From contig QJNS01000066.1 of NCBI GenBank assembly GCA_004154925.1, positions 248,001 through 312,000 of the forward strand: DNA of 64,000 nt, read 5' to 3'. The DNA is from Monosporascus cannonballus. Its lineage: Eukaryota; Ascomycota; Sordariomycetes; Xylariales. The translations under genes were made by a program, and so were the position numbers. Below are positions 12,675 through 25,619 of the stretch, one piece after another (the stretch's first letter is position 1; the number at the start of each line of letters is the position of its first letter). The notes beneath the pieces are model-generated. The model was not told the origin of the DNA, ran no database searches, and worked only from the letters and a program-made list of their open reading frames with translations.

Positions 12675-15600
12675 TATTTTCTAACTTACTATTTAGCAAA
12701 GCAGGAAACGCTCAGAATCAGATATTAGGATTTTCGAACGTTCTTTAAGGGGCCCAGTAAAGGGCCTTTATCGACCCAGAGTTATAAAGAGTATTTAGCG
12801 CTATAACGGAAACTCTAATAAGCTCGATAGCAGCTATAAAGCAATATATAAGTTATTAATGCGAAAAAAGCAAAAAAAAAACAGGCCAGCTTCGTAAGCA
12901 TATAAAAACGCAATATAGGGCAAATAAAAAGCTAATATAAACGGCCGAACAGCTTAAAAACGGCATATTTACCTAATAAAAGCTTATTACTTAATTACAA
13001 ATTCAGAATATAACAGCCTTAACGAATATTAACTTTTTTTTAACCTAATAATAATTAGAAGCGTAATTAGGTTATTTCGCAGAAATGGTTGGAACGACCG
13101 AACTGATAATAAGAGCTAAGCGAAAGCCGTTACCCTGGCCGGAAAAGTTCGATAAGACAAAAAAGAGTTCCCCGGATAATACATATTTATAATTTAAAAA
13201 CTCGAAATAAACGTTATTTTCGTAAAAGGAGCCCGTAAACAGGTTTACGCCATATACGAAAAGCTCGAAATTAACATATAACGTACGGTTATTACCTATT
13301 ATATTACCGAAAACTTATATAATACTTATAACCCCGTTAATTTCTTTTAGGTATCATACGAATAATATAATAAACGGCATAAAAAAAAGATAACCGAACG
13401 TTTTCGGAGCTTAACGTAAGTTAATAATGTAAAATTTTCGTTATTTTATTTTTTATTCGAAAAAATATTAACAAACGCAAAAAGGATTACCTGGCCAATA
13501 AAGGCAAAATTTACATTCTTAAAAAAAGTATTAAATAAAAAACTTATCCAAATTTTAATTCTAATAAATTTCCCTAAAAGTTATTACGCATAAATAAATA
13601 AGGTAATAGAAATCGCCGGACCCCTTAAAGGAATAACGCGGCAAAAAAGAACAAATAACTTTCTAATAACTTAATGAGATAATAATAACCAAACAAAAGT
13701 AACCCAGATAGCAACATAAGTATAATAGGTATTTCGGCAATAAAACGGCAAAGGCAAAAACCCCAAACCTTACCTCTAATACCGAAATAATACGCGCGAT
13801 AAATAACTTAAAAAAAAACGAAACGCCCGTAAAACAAAAGGCCTTTACCTGCGCTATAGGCATCCTAATTATAGGGCGAACCGCTGCCCGTTTTTACCAG
13901 CAAAAAAATTATAAAAAAGAATTAATTCGTTAAAAGCATATAAGGACGAAAGGTCGGAATTTAAAAGCGAAAAGAGAAAAAATATAATTTTTGAATATCG
14001 GCGTATTCGGAAACGAAATGTAACCCAGGCCGAAGTAAAGATTACGAAGCAAAATATGGACGGTATTTTGTTTATTATCGATATATATATTAATTAAAAA
14101 AAATTTATAAAAGCTTTTATTAATTAAGGATATAAATATTTTGCCGTAATAAGCGAAACGCTTATAAAACGCCTATAATTACCGCGTATTTCAATATAAT
14201 TATGCAAATTAAAAAAAGTTTGAAAAAGAAGCCGATAACGCCGAAAAGAAATTAAAGAAATAACATATATAGAGATAGATATCGACGGTTTTAAAACCAA
14301 GATATTCGTATATATTATTAATAACTTTAATTACCCTTTAATTTTGGGAAAACCTTGAATAAAGCGTTATAACGTCGTATACATAACGTAAAAACACCTT
14401 TTAACGGTAAATACAGCGAATCGTATAAGGATTTAAGAAAAAGGATACGAAACTTAAAGAAATAACGTACGAATAATTTGTAAAACGAACAGAATTTTAA
14501 TTACCGCTTTTAAGGAAAAATTTCGAAAAATAAAAAAAATTAAAGAGATTAACTAAAAAGTTCAGTTATTTTCAATTATTTTGGCCGATATTAACAAGGC
14601 GTTAATACCTAAGAAAAAAATAAAAGTTGACAAAAAGTTTCCGTTCAAATTAAAAACGTTTCGGAAACTATTTAATAAAAAATTAGGCGACAACTTACTT
14701 TTACCTTACCCCGAAATAAACTATATAATCTTATTACGTAAAAACGAAATGGGAAAAAAGATACTAGCATTATAAAGGCCTTTATATAGTATAATTAAAA
14801 AAAATTATTAACCTTAAGGAAAACCTTAACGGAACTTTTGGATAAAAGGTATATCCGCGTAAACAATCTGTCGGTAAAGGCTCCGGTTTTATTTATAAAA
14901 AAACCCGGAAAAAGGTTACGTTTTTGCTACGATTATCGGGCGTTAAATCTAATAACCGAAAAAAACCATTATTCTTTACCCCTTATTTCGGAAACCTTAA
15001 GGTTATTTTTTATATTAAATAATTTACGAAAATAAATATCCGAATAACGTTTTATAAAATTAGGATTAAAAAAGGAAATAAATGGAAAATAATATTCCTA
15101 ACGTATTTCGGCTTATACAAATAATTAATAATACCGTTTGGCTTATACAGGGCTTCCGCAACCTTTTAGCAATACGTTAACGGGGTCTTAAGGAAGTACC
15201 TCGACGTTTTCTATTTAACGTATATAAATAATATCCTTATTTTTTTTCCGGATCCAAAAAAATATCATATGCAAAAAATAAAAAAGGTCTTAAGCCGTTT
15301 AAAAAAAACAAGTTTAAATTTAGACATTTCCAAATATAAATTCGCCGTAAAAACGATAAAATATCTTAGATTTATTATAGACGCCGGGAAAGGGATACGA
15401 ATGGACCTCGAAAAGTTATACGTAATTAAAAAATAAGAAATTCTTAAAACGTTTAAAGGAATCCGAAACTTCTTGGAGTTCGCAAATTTTTACTGCAACT
15501 TTATAACTTATTATACGGATATATCGGTACCGTTAATAGCCTTAACCCAGAAAGGAAACTTATTTTGTTAAAAGAAAAAAAAAGAAAAAATATTTAAATA

Positions 15601-18600
15601 TTTTAAAAACGCTGTTATAACGGAACCGATTTTAACGTAATAAAACCCCGAAAAACTTATAATATTAAAAATAAATTATTTAAAGATAATATACGGAAAT
15701 TATTTAATTTTAATTAATAAATTGAAAATATTATATCCGGTTATTTATTATTTTAAAAATTAAACCTTATTAAAAGTAATTACAAAATATATAATAAAAA
15801 GTTTCCAATAATAATAATTTCTTTAAAAACGTAAAATATAAAATTATATAACATAATAACGCCATTTAAAATTATTATTCATTACAAAAATTTATAATAT
15901 TTTATAATTATTAAAAAATTAAACGAATATTAAATAAAATAATTAAAGGAATTATAACGTTTTAATTTTTATTTCGAATTCCGTACCGGTTACTTAAATA
16001 TGAAGGCCGATATATTTTCGCACAAAAAATAAAATATATTTATAAAAAACGAAAATAACCAGAAAAATATATAAAGTTTTTAATTAATAAAAATTAAATA
16101 ATTATTTATATTATTTACGAAACGTTAAAAATACGCCGAAAATACGATAATAATTAATAATATTAAAATTAAAAATAACGGATTACTTTAAAAAATGTAA
16201 ATATTTTAATATTAAGAAATTTTTTAAAAGTTTTAAAACGTAACGTTAAAATATAATAAAAATTATAACCGTATTATTAAAACCATTATAAAAAAAGAAC
16301 GTAATTTTGTTACGGAACTAAAGTTATTAATATTAATTATAAAATATATTTTGAATATTAAAAGTTTTCCTTAATTTCGGAAACGCCTTTAAATCCTAAA
16401 TTAAAAACCATTTAAAAAGGCCTTAATATAAAATATTTATAATTTCCATATAATAAATTACTTAGGTAAAAAAATCGCAATAACGGTATTTTCGAAAAAA
16501 TTTTTTCTAGCCGGATATATATCGCATAATAAGGCAATTTTGCAAAAATTATAATGTATACGGCTATAAAAATATATAAAAAAATAAAAAGAAATTTTTG
16601 AAATTATTTCCAGTTCCCGAAAAATTTTATAACCGATTATTAATTAATTTTATCATTATCTTATTAACCATTTTTAAAAATAATTTATATTTTTTAAGAA
16701 TTATAATAAATTAATTATTTAAAATGTTAATTTTAAAAGTAATATATATAATAAATATAAAAGTATATATGGAGGTATTTATAAAAATATATTAAAAATT
16801 TTATACTTTTTTTAAACATTATTATAAATAATAAAAAAAATTAATTAATTAAAAAATTCTGGAACAAATTTTATATATTAATAAAAATAAAATAACGTTT
16901 TTTACCATATTTTATCTAAAAACCGATAATATTATAAAAAAACTATTTAAAAAATATTAATTTATTTGCAAATTCTTATAATATATTCGTAATAAAAAAA
17001 AATAAGTTTTTTCCGAGGATAATATTTATAATTAATAACCGAAATATAATTTTAATAAAATCAAGATTTTTTTTATTTTACGGATATTACGTTAACCCGA
17101 TTTCCCAAATAAAAAATAGTTCGGCAACTAAAAAGGATTTACGTATAAAAACAGAAAATTTCGTTAAGAAATTACGAAAAAATACGGAATTCGTTTAAGC
17201 CGTAATAACGGCGGCCTAGCAAACCCAAGAGAAAATAACGAATAAACGTCGTTCTCCCGCCGAAAAAAACGAAATTAACGACAAAATCTAATTATCACTA
17301 AAGAATGTTATTATTTCCTAGCCGTCGAAAAAACTAAGATAATTTTAAATTAAATATTAAATAATTAAAATAATTACTTTTTATATAATCGTATTAAATA
17401 TATTTAAAAGGGTTTATAACCGTTTTTATATTATTTTATTAAAATATATAAATAATAACCTTTAATTATTTTAAATTAACGTTAATATATAACCTCTTTT
17501 TTATTATCTTTAAAAGAAATAATAAACCGGAATTTAAAATCGAAAATATTTTTAAATACGGACTAAAAAAATAAAAAAAGCTTTATACGCCAAATCTAAA
17601 TAAAATAATTAAATTACGCAAAATTAACTTAAGAACCGTTCGAAAAATTTGCAAATACGGCGGTTTAATAATAATTTGAAAAGAAATACGGCAATATAAT
17701 TATTAATAACGGACCTTAAATCTAACGTATTACCCAAAAACAAATAGGTAAAAATCCAGCTTAAAAATACCAGCCGGACGGCATATAGGCAATATAAGAA
17801 ATTTAAGGAAACCGCTTAAAAATAACCTTATATTATTTGCAAAAAGGCGTTAAAATAATATTTCCGTTATTTACGAATAAAATATATTCAGAAAAAGTTA
17901 AAAGTTATAAAAATAATACGCCGGCCACAAAGTTATTTAATTACTTTTAGAAATTTATAAATTTAACGATTTACTTTATAAATTTACGGTATTAACGTTA
18001 CGTAAAAATTACGCACTTAAAGCGCGTAATTATTCGGCCTTATTTATATTAAATTCTGGCAAAACCGGAATTTGTTTTCATTATTTAAATTACGATTAAG
18101 AAATTTTCGAAAACATTAATAATATAATTATTAATAGCTATTAATTTAGCCTATAATATAAATTTATAAATAACGTAAAAAATGCGAAAATATTTCAAAA
18201 AAAACTTATATAACGCAATTTGTTATTTTTATGCTTAATACGTTTTTTATTACGTTAAACGGAAGAACTAGCAAAACCGGCAGCTTAATTTACATATTAA
18301 TAGCGCATAAGCTAGGAATTAAGGGCGTAAATTTATTTCGAAACGAACGACGTACGAAAACTTAAAACGCGAACGTAAAATTTTGGCATCCGCTATTTCC
18401 TAAATACGGATAATTGCTAAATTAATGTTAACGTTAAAAAAGTAATATAAGAAAAATATAAAAAAAGCGAATTTATTAAAATTTCGGTAATCATAATTAA
18501 AAGCAATTTCGCAAAATATATTAATTATTTAACGAAATTCGGGAATATTCGTGAATTACGCGGGAATTACGTAAAAAAGATATATTAGCAAAAATAAAAA

Positions 18601-19231
18601 AGGTACTTATTTCAAAATACTTATAGTTATAATTAACATAAATTAAATAACGGATTATTTTTTTATCTATAATAATAAGCATTTTGGGAATAACAAAAAA
18701 TAATATATAAATAAATTATATATCTTATTAATTTAAATAAAATACGTCCAGGTTTTTAGCAAAATAAATTATATAAATAAAGCAAAGCATATTGCGAATA
18801 TAAGTAAGACATTCATTTAAAACAATACAAATACGTAGCGTACGAAAGATTTTGGCGGATTCCGATTTATCAAAAAGGTACGAAACCGTAAAAACGTTTT
18901 TTTTATAAAATACTTTCGTGGCGTTATAACATATTAATCAATTTTTAAGCCATTATAAAATAATATATAAAAACATTATTATAAGTATTAATAAAAGTTA
19001 ATTTATTAAATTAAATTATTATTATAACGAAAAAATTATAATAAGCAAAAATATAAGCGCGTTTTTATATATAAATTTATTTAGCGCATAATTAATTTAT
19101 AATTAATTTTTAAATTAAACTTAATTCGGAAATTAATAATTTTCCGAATTTGCAATTAATTAAAAGTTAAAAATTAACGCAATTATTAATCTTACGATAA
19201 ATTAAGTTTTTTTAAAAAAGATAGGGGGTAA
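12675..19231 (+). mobile_element. Gypsy element A2, internal region (gag-pol relic)
   Basis: Plus-coded Ty3/Gypsy interior. Order seen: gag-like segment near 13125-13500 (KPLPWPEKFDKTKK); RT from 14838 with APVLFIKKPGKRLRFCYDYR and then the palm motif YINN at 15221-15232, where YIDD has lost both Asp by GAC->AAC; thumb near 15460-15640 (NFLEFANFYCNFI...LIALTQKG); RNase H end near 15970-16030 (TGYLNMKADIFSHKK, from RPGRLNGKADALSRR); then integrase to about 18 kb. A purine tract AAAAAAGATAGGGGG at about 19215-19229 fits the polypurine primer. Two short open stretches (14581-14775, 14838-15035) are surviving fragments of the RT region, not genes. Total element length with LTRs is 6926 bp. Confidence 0.92.
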
Positions 19232-19418
19232 TATAATAGGGCTATATGGAGCCTTATTATAAAGTACCGGATAAACGCCGGTACTAAGCAGCACTAGCGT
19301 AACGCCTTATATGCGAATATATATAACTGTGTTTTTATCTTCCCTTTTTTTTTCTTTAGCTAGAAAATAAACTCTTATTGGCAACTGATTGCAGACCGCT
19401 CAGATGAAGCCTTTTACA
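19232..19418 (+). repeat. 3' LTR of element A2
   Basis: A 187-bp LTR starting TATAATAGGGC and ending CTTTTACA. It differs from the 5' LTR mainly by transitions. AAAAT follows at 19419-19423, completing a perfect 5-bp target duplication. Confidence 0.9.
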
Positions 19419-20523
19419 AAAATTTTGATAATCCGTATAAATTTTAACTAAGTATAAATTTCCTTTTAAGAAATACTTAAATTGTCGAAATGTTATAATA
19501 ATAACCATACATGCCTTATTTGGAATATCGTAATTATATTTCATTATTTTTAATTTATACGAAAAAAATATAATAAAGTATAATTTGACTTAATTATCCC
19601 GTTATTTAATTATTACGTTTAACGTATAATCGGAAATGTTAAGTTTTAATTTAATGAGAAGGTTTAAATTATATATTATTAATATTAGTTTGTTAATAAT
19701 CGTAAATATAATATGATTAAACATTTTTTCTATTTTAAAAGTCCATTTAAACTTTTTTATTTTTTTCGCAAAATTCGTTAAAGGTATAATTATTTTGTTA
19801 AAATATTAAATGAATTTCTTATAACAATTAATAAACCCAAAAAATATTTGTACCTCCTTAACTATCGTTAATACGTATTATTTTATAACTGTATTAATAT
19901 TTTGGACATTTATGCTAATATATTTTAAAGTAATAATATATCCCAAATATTTCATTTTTTATTTATGGAATTAATCTTTTTTTTTTACGTTAATTAATAG
20001 TTTTACGTTTTATAAAATTTGAAAAACTTTATAAACGTATTTTAGGTATATTTCTTTTATTTTTAAAAAATAGAAATGTCGTCCAGATAATATACGACTA
20101 AAATATTAAAATATTTCCGTAATATATAATTTACCATCCGTTAAAAAATTACTGGTATATTTATAAATCTTATTAATATAATTAAATATTTCATTAGTTT
20201 ATAATTTATTTTAAGGGTTACATTTTAGTTATATTTTTGAACCCTAATAAAATTATTTTTATTATTAGAATCGAATATTATACACTATTTAACTCCGTAA
20301 AATCGATTTGTATATCCGTAATCAGAAGTAATAATATTTAATCCTTAATAAAAATATTAGTTAATTATTAATAATTAATTATAAGTCGTAATTTTTCATT
20401 TTTCTTAAGTATAAAAAATATTAAATATTTTGCTAATAATTTCGAAAGTTGAATTTACCTTTTTTATAATAGATTTTCCATATACTTTTTAAAAATACGT
20501 AATTAATTTCCATTAAAATTATA
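19419..20523 (-). pseudogene. Element B1, RNase H and RT palm segment
   Basis: Minus-coded continuation of B1 between the A2 and Fot1 insertions, homologous to 60812-61900 of B2. The RT catalytic motif YLDD survives at 20078-20089 (minus: TATCTGGACGAC), followed by ISIF. The A2 insertion lies in the RNase H 'YTDHKNL' motif, which reads through uninterrupted in B2 (60800-60840) and H (54640-54665). No open frame. TA at 20522-20523 is the Fot1 target. Confidence 0.86.
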
Positions 20524-22386
20524 ACGTAATCCACAAGCGAAACGCCTACACAAACGAAACGCCCACTTTAACCACCTCATTATACATATTTAATTTCTTA
20601 ATAACCATACCATATTTAAATTAATTAAAATTTTTCGAAATAATTTTTATTAAACGTATCTATTATTTCCTAATAAATGCGCGTATTATATCCGGGTTTA
20701 CCATAAAAACTATAACACCGTTCCTTCCTTACAACCCTTTTACGACGATTACTTTCCGCCATCATTTTCTATATTAGTTCGCTATCACCCTTTTTCTCGG
20801 CTCGGAAAACGTCCCTTTCCTAAAAAGTAAATAATCCTTTTTCATAAAGGCGTTTATTTTTGATTTTTTAACGCTTATTAAAAATATAATTAGTTTTACG
20901 AAAATAACCAACTTTATTATTTAAAAAAACGACTTTATGTAATAAATAATTTGTACTTTTAATTAAATAATTTATTATTTTGATTATAATTATCGACGAA
21001 TTACCTTAATAATTTATAATTTTATTTTTTTAAATAATTAAATTACGAAATTACTTTTTCGAAGGTTTTAAATATTTTACGTTCGAAATAAAAAGGTAAA
21101 AATAAAAAGAAAATAATCGGTATTCGAAAAGATTATCGGATATTTAATTACGAAATAATATATTTAGAATTTAATAAAATAAAGTTAATACCGTAAAAAC
21201 CGGCCTTAATATTTTCGGGAGTTATAAACGTTTTAAACGTTTCGTAAAAGCTAATAAAAAATGTTCTTTAATAACGTACGTATTATAATACCTTATAAAA
21301 TTCTCGATATAACGACCGTAAACCTGTTTTAACGGAAAAAAACATATTATATTAAAAAGCTAGAATTTATGAAAAAAATAAGAAATTATATAAAACATAA
21401 TAATATCGTATTTTTTACAATATCTTTCAAATTTTATCGAATAATAGCTTTTATGGCCATTAAGGATAAAAAAACGTTTAATACCTTTTATATACGTTTT
21501 AATATATTCGTCGAAATATTTATCCCAATTTAAACCTAAAACGTTTATTATTTAATTATTATCAGTTCCGGCAATTTTCTAATTATATAATATAAAATTA
21601 TTACGGTACTAAAAAATAAAGTGGTTTTTGCCCGTTACGATAATATACGGGAAAAAGGCCTAGCTTTAAAAACCGATAATTTAAATAACCGTAACCCATT
21701 TCTTATTACCTTATTAGGCTTATCTAGGCCTTTTACGCCTTTCGGCGCTTATAATTATTATGCCCGACGCCGTTATTAACCCTATTAAGAAATTAATTTC
21801 GTAAAAATTATATATATTTTTTTCTAAAATACCGTATTTCGTAATTATATTACGTACGAATTCGAAGTATTTGTAAAATATTTTAAATTTTGATAAATAA
21901 TGTTTTCGTAATCGATTTTTCGATTTAAACGCGTGTTTAATTTATTTTGCCGTTTAACGAAATTCGACGTTTAATTAGCGCCGACGCATCCCGCGTCGCG
22001 TTTACGTAAAAATATATTGGCCATATTTCTAACATTTTTAAGTCGGGAAAAAAACGTTCGCGAATCGAAATCGAAAATATATTCGATAATAATTTGCTTT
22101 TCGGAATTGGTTTATTTTCGCAAATTAAACGGTATATCGTATCGTACAAGGTTACTTTAAATTCATTCGCAAAAATTTATTTTCGAAACAATATATATGG
22201 TTATAAACTTTTGATAACCAATACGAAAATCGCGTTTTTGACCTAAATAACAAGGTTTAATCGTGCTTTATTTAAAAGCCTAAATGTATTATTATATTAA
22301 AAAATATATAAGTAAAGTAAGGTAATTAAAATGTTAAATCTGGGTAAGCGCTTTGCTTATGTGGGCGTTTCGTTTATGGATTATAT
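20524..22386 (-). mobile_element. Fot1/pogo-like DNA transposon, copy 1, inserted in B1
   Basis: An 1863-bp element flanked by TA (20522-20523, 22387-22388) with 43-bp terminal inverted repeats at 20524-20566 and 22344-22386. Each TIR starts ACGTAATCC and contains two 17-bp direct repeats ATAAGCGAARCGCCCAC. Size, TA target, and the encoded transposase fit the fungal Fot1 group of the pogo/Tc1-mariner superfamily. The unoccupied site is seen in B2 near 61897-61903 (AAAATTGTAAATAAAG). Confidence 0.92.
20650..22280 (-). pseudogene. Fot1-like transposase pseudogene, copy 1
   Basis: Minus translation in broken frames recovers the DDE_1 family: WPIYFYVNATRD and RISLNGKIN in the N-terminal DNA-binding part (22149-21937, a 70-codon open stretch), then ERRKRPR, GNKKWVTVI, FFPYIIVTGKNHF, LGLNWDKYFD, FILNGHKSYYSIKFERYC and FFPLKQVYGRYIENF. 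The second catalytic Asp (family motif LDGHESH) is Asn here (codon at 21459-21461), and the first Asp motif reads NFYEIN. Several stops interrupt the frame, so the copy cannot be active. Confidence 0.9.
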
Positions 22387-25197
22387 TAAATAAAGTAAAA
22401 GGTTATCGAAAATCCTTTTTTTAAAGTTTATCTTATAATTTTCTTCATTATATTTTAATAATTTCGTATTAAGCTTTTTTCTAAAAGATTACTTATATTT
22501 ATAATATTATAATAATATATTAATTAAAGTCTTTTAATTCTTGGAGTTGTTATTGTTATTTTAAATCGTTATTTAACTTTTTTAATTTTGTTTTAAGAAT
22601 AATAACAATACGTTATATTTTTCTTTAATGCCCGTTTTATTTCTTATGTTTTATCTTTATAAATAATAAGGTTTCTGTCGTATTCTTATACATATATTTA
22701 TTATCATTATCGATCAAATATTAAGATCTTATTTTTTTTGTTTAATAACAAGGAATAAAATAAATTTTATTTGGCAACATTTTTCGTTAATTAAAATTCC
22801 GTATTAGCGTACCCAAATTAATTCTAAAATTATATCGTAATTTCCATATAAAACGATATCGAAATTAACTATTCAATATTATCCGTAAATAGAAATTTCG
22901 AAATAATTAATTTCGTATATGATTTTTCCGTTATCGAAAACGAATTTCTAATTTTCGGTATTTGTCGCTATATAAGGTTTTAACTTATATTTTCATAACA
23001 GTTTAAATTTATTAATTATATCTAGTGTAATGTAATTTCCGCCCAAACTTCCGCAATTCATTATTATAATATATTAATACGTTTTAATTCGTATATCCAA
23101 AATTATAAAATTATTAACGGCTTTTATTATTACGTTTAAAACCTTTTTTAGGAATTCTTTTTAATTTCATGAAATTTCGTTATTTTACGGCTTTTTCATA
23201 AATGATCTTTTTTTGAATTTCTTTTCGAATTTATCAAGGTTTGCTTATATTTTTTCGTTTAATGCGTTCAATTGCTATATTTGTCGTTATTATCGGTGTA
23301 TTATTTCTTCGAATTTTATTAATTATTCTTAATTTTGTTATAATTTCTTTTCCTATCGAATAAATTATTTTCTTATATTTACGATTATATTCCATTATGC
23401 ATTATCTTAATTATCGGTTTAAAGCCTACTTATATATTAATACATTTTTTAATAATTTCTATTTCGTAAAGGTTTAAAATAAATATTTATTAAAAATAAA
23501 AATCAATAATAACTTTTTGTTTATATTCTTTTATCGTACGTTAAATTAATTTCTCTTCCGGTTAGTAATTATATTATTAGAAGTAACAAAAAGTGTTTTT
23601 TTATGGATATTATTTTTTTTCGGGCTAATTTTTTTGTTCGGCTAACCGCTAAATATCTTTTGGAATTATGGATCGAAAATATTCATATTATTATTTATAG
23701 TTTTTATTATTTCCGGTACGGATTGGAAAATCGAATGCCTTATAATATATACGGGTAATTCGTTTATAAATATATTATTTTTATTTCTCGTAATCGGGAT
23801 ATTGTTATCGTCGACAATATATGGTATATATTTTGCTATATCGTTTAGATATTCCTGGATAAATTTCCTTTATTTAATTTTGGTATTCGCATAATTATCC
23901 TTAAAATATTTCTTATTATATTTGCGATATTTATTAAGTTAACCTTTTAGCTTTCCGCGTTTATCGTTGGATTTTTTATCTTAATAATCCTTATTAAACC
24001 TTTTGCAATAAGGAACTTAATATATATTTACGCTAAATTATATTAATAAGTTTGCTTCCGTTTTTTGGATTTTTTTGAATTATCTCTTAAATACGAGTTT
24101 CTAATTATTTTAAGGGGGTTTTTCGGGTACTTTATATTATGTTACCTTATATCTTATTTTGTTATAATTATAACATTTAATTTACTTCTAATTTTTCTTA
24201 TACGTAATTTTTAATTTTATAAGTTCTGGTTTTATGCCGTAAAAAGTATTATTACGTTAAAAAACCTTAATATTAACTATATATCGGGGCTTGTTATTAG
24301 TTTTTTAATACTTTCAATATACTATATATATTATTAATTGTTAATTTCGATTACTATAACGATATAATCCGGCAAATAATTAGGCCGATTAAGTTTAAAA
24401 AAAATTGTATTTTTTAGGCCGTCGAAAAACTTAATTATCAATATTTTTTATTTCTAATTTAATTTAATTATTAATTAAATTAAGGTATTACTATTATTAG
24501 ATATTAATCTGTTTTATCGTAATTATTAGATTTATATTTCGCCTTTTATTTTCTTCGTTATTCTTCCCAAAAACTTTATTAATATTGATTTAAATTGTTT
24601 ATAATCGTTATAAATATGTATTATTTTTGGATTTCGTTTTTCGATTAATAAAATAACGTACTTTCTTATCATATACTTAAACCAAATAACCATATTTTCG
24701 ATAAATCGTCTAATTGCGAATTTAAGTCGTATAATAAACGTGTTTAATTAAGTAAGAAAATACCGGAAATATATTTAGTATTAAGTTAAAAATAATGATA
24801 ATTTAGTTAAAGTTCCGTTAAAGAATTCTGGCTTAAAAGATTTAAGGACTTTTCCTAATTCCGTAATAAAATTTAGCTAAATAATTTAATTTGCTTAAAA
24901 AAGCTCCCTATTTTGAGAGTTTCTTTTTCTTTAAATTTTTTATAGGCTATTTAAAAAGACGTCGTAAAATTATTCTTGTTTTTTAAGCTAAAAAATACGT
25001 TCGTTTATAATATCTAGTCGTCGAAGAATTTCTTTGCAAAAAAGGCGAAATTTTTCTTTTTCCTTTTCGGATTCCATTTCAGTATCCGGGTAATTAAAAA
25101 CTTAATAAATAAGCTGTTCGGGCTGCTTGCTAGTAAATATAACGTTAATCGATCTTGCTCAAAATTTAACAGTATTACTAAATAAAAATTTATAACG
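22387..25197 (-). mobile_element. Element B1, 5' internal segment (protease, gag)
   Basis: Minus-coded part of B1 upstream of RT, homologous to 61904-64000 of B2. Near 24140-24180 the minus translation reads KCYNYNKIRYKV, a CCHC zinc knuckle in which the second Cys is Tyr and the His is Tyr (CAT->TAT), both RIP-type changes. Gag extends toward 25.1 kb. No open frames. Confidence 0.82.
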
Positions 25198-25619
25198 TAT
25201 AACAGCTTGGAGTTTAATTAATTATTAAACCCTAATCGTACGGGTTTATATTAATAAGAATATCGTGAAAATGTAAATAATAAATATAGTAATCGTATTA
25301 TGTTTCGTAATTTCAAAAATACTCTAAATAACGACATTATATTACAAATTAAAATTATTTGAACGATGAAAATACTAAACGTTTTTATTTTATTTTTACT
25401 TATTAATTTATTATTAATAAGTTGGTAATCCGGTTTATTAATTTATTATTAATAAGTTAATAATCCGGCTTATTAATTCATTACCAGTAAGTTGGTAATC
25501 TGGCTTACTGGCTTATTATTAATAAGTTGGTAATCTATTACGTAACCTGCCCCACCACGCACTTGTGGTTGGATCATGACAGACCGTTTCTGGAGACCGT
25601 GGCTCGTTGAATCATAACA
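25198..25619 (-). repeat. 5' LTR of element B1, with 4-unit minisatellite and little-mutated end
   Basis: A 422-bp LTR that pairs with 9911-10299. The 33-bp tandem repeat at about 25405-25540 has four units. The last 75 bp (25545-25619) keep a high GC content (CCTGCCCCACCACGC, CAGACCGTTTCTGGAG), whereas the same bases in the left LTR are nearly all changed by C->T and G->A, which gives a direct record of RIP within one LTR pair. It ends ATCATAACA. Confidence 0.88.

Noticed and set aside
14581..15035. Two short open frames that could be taken as small genes
   Set aside because: Their translations are successive fragments of the Gypsy RT region of A2, separated by RIP-made stops.
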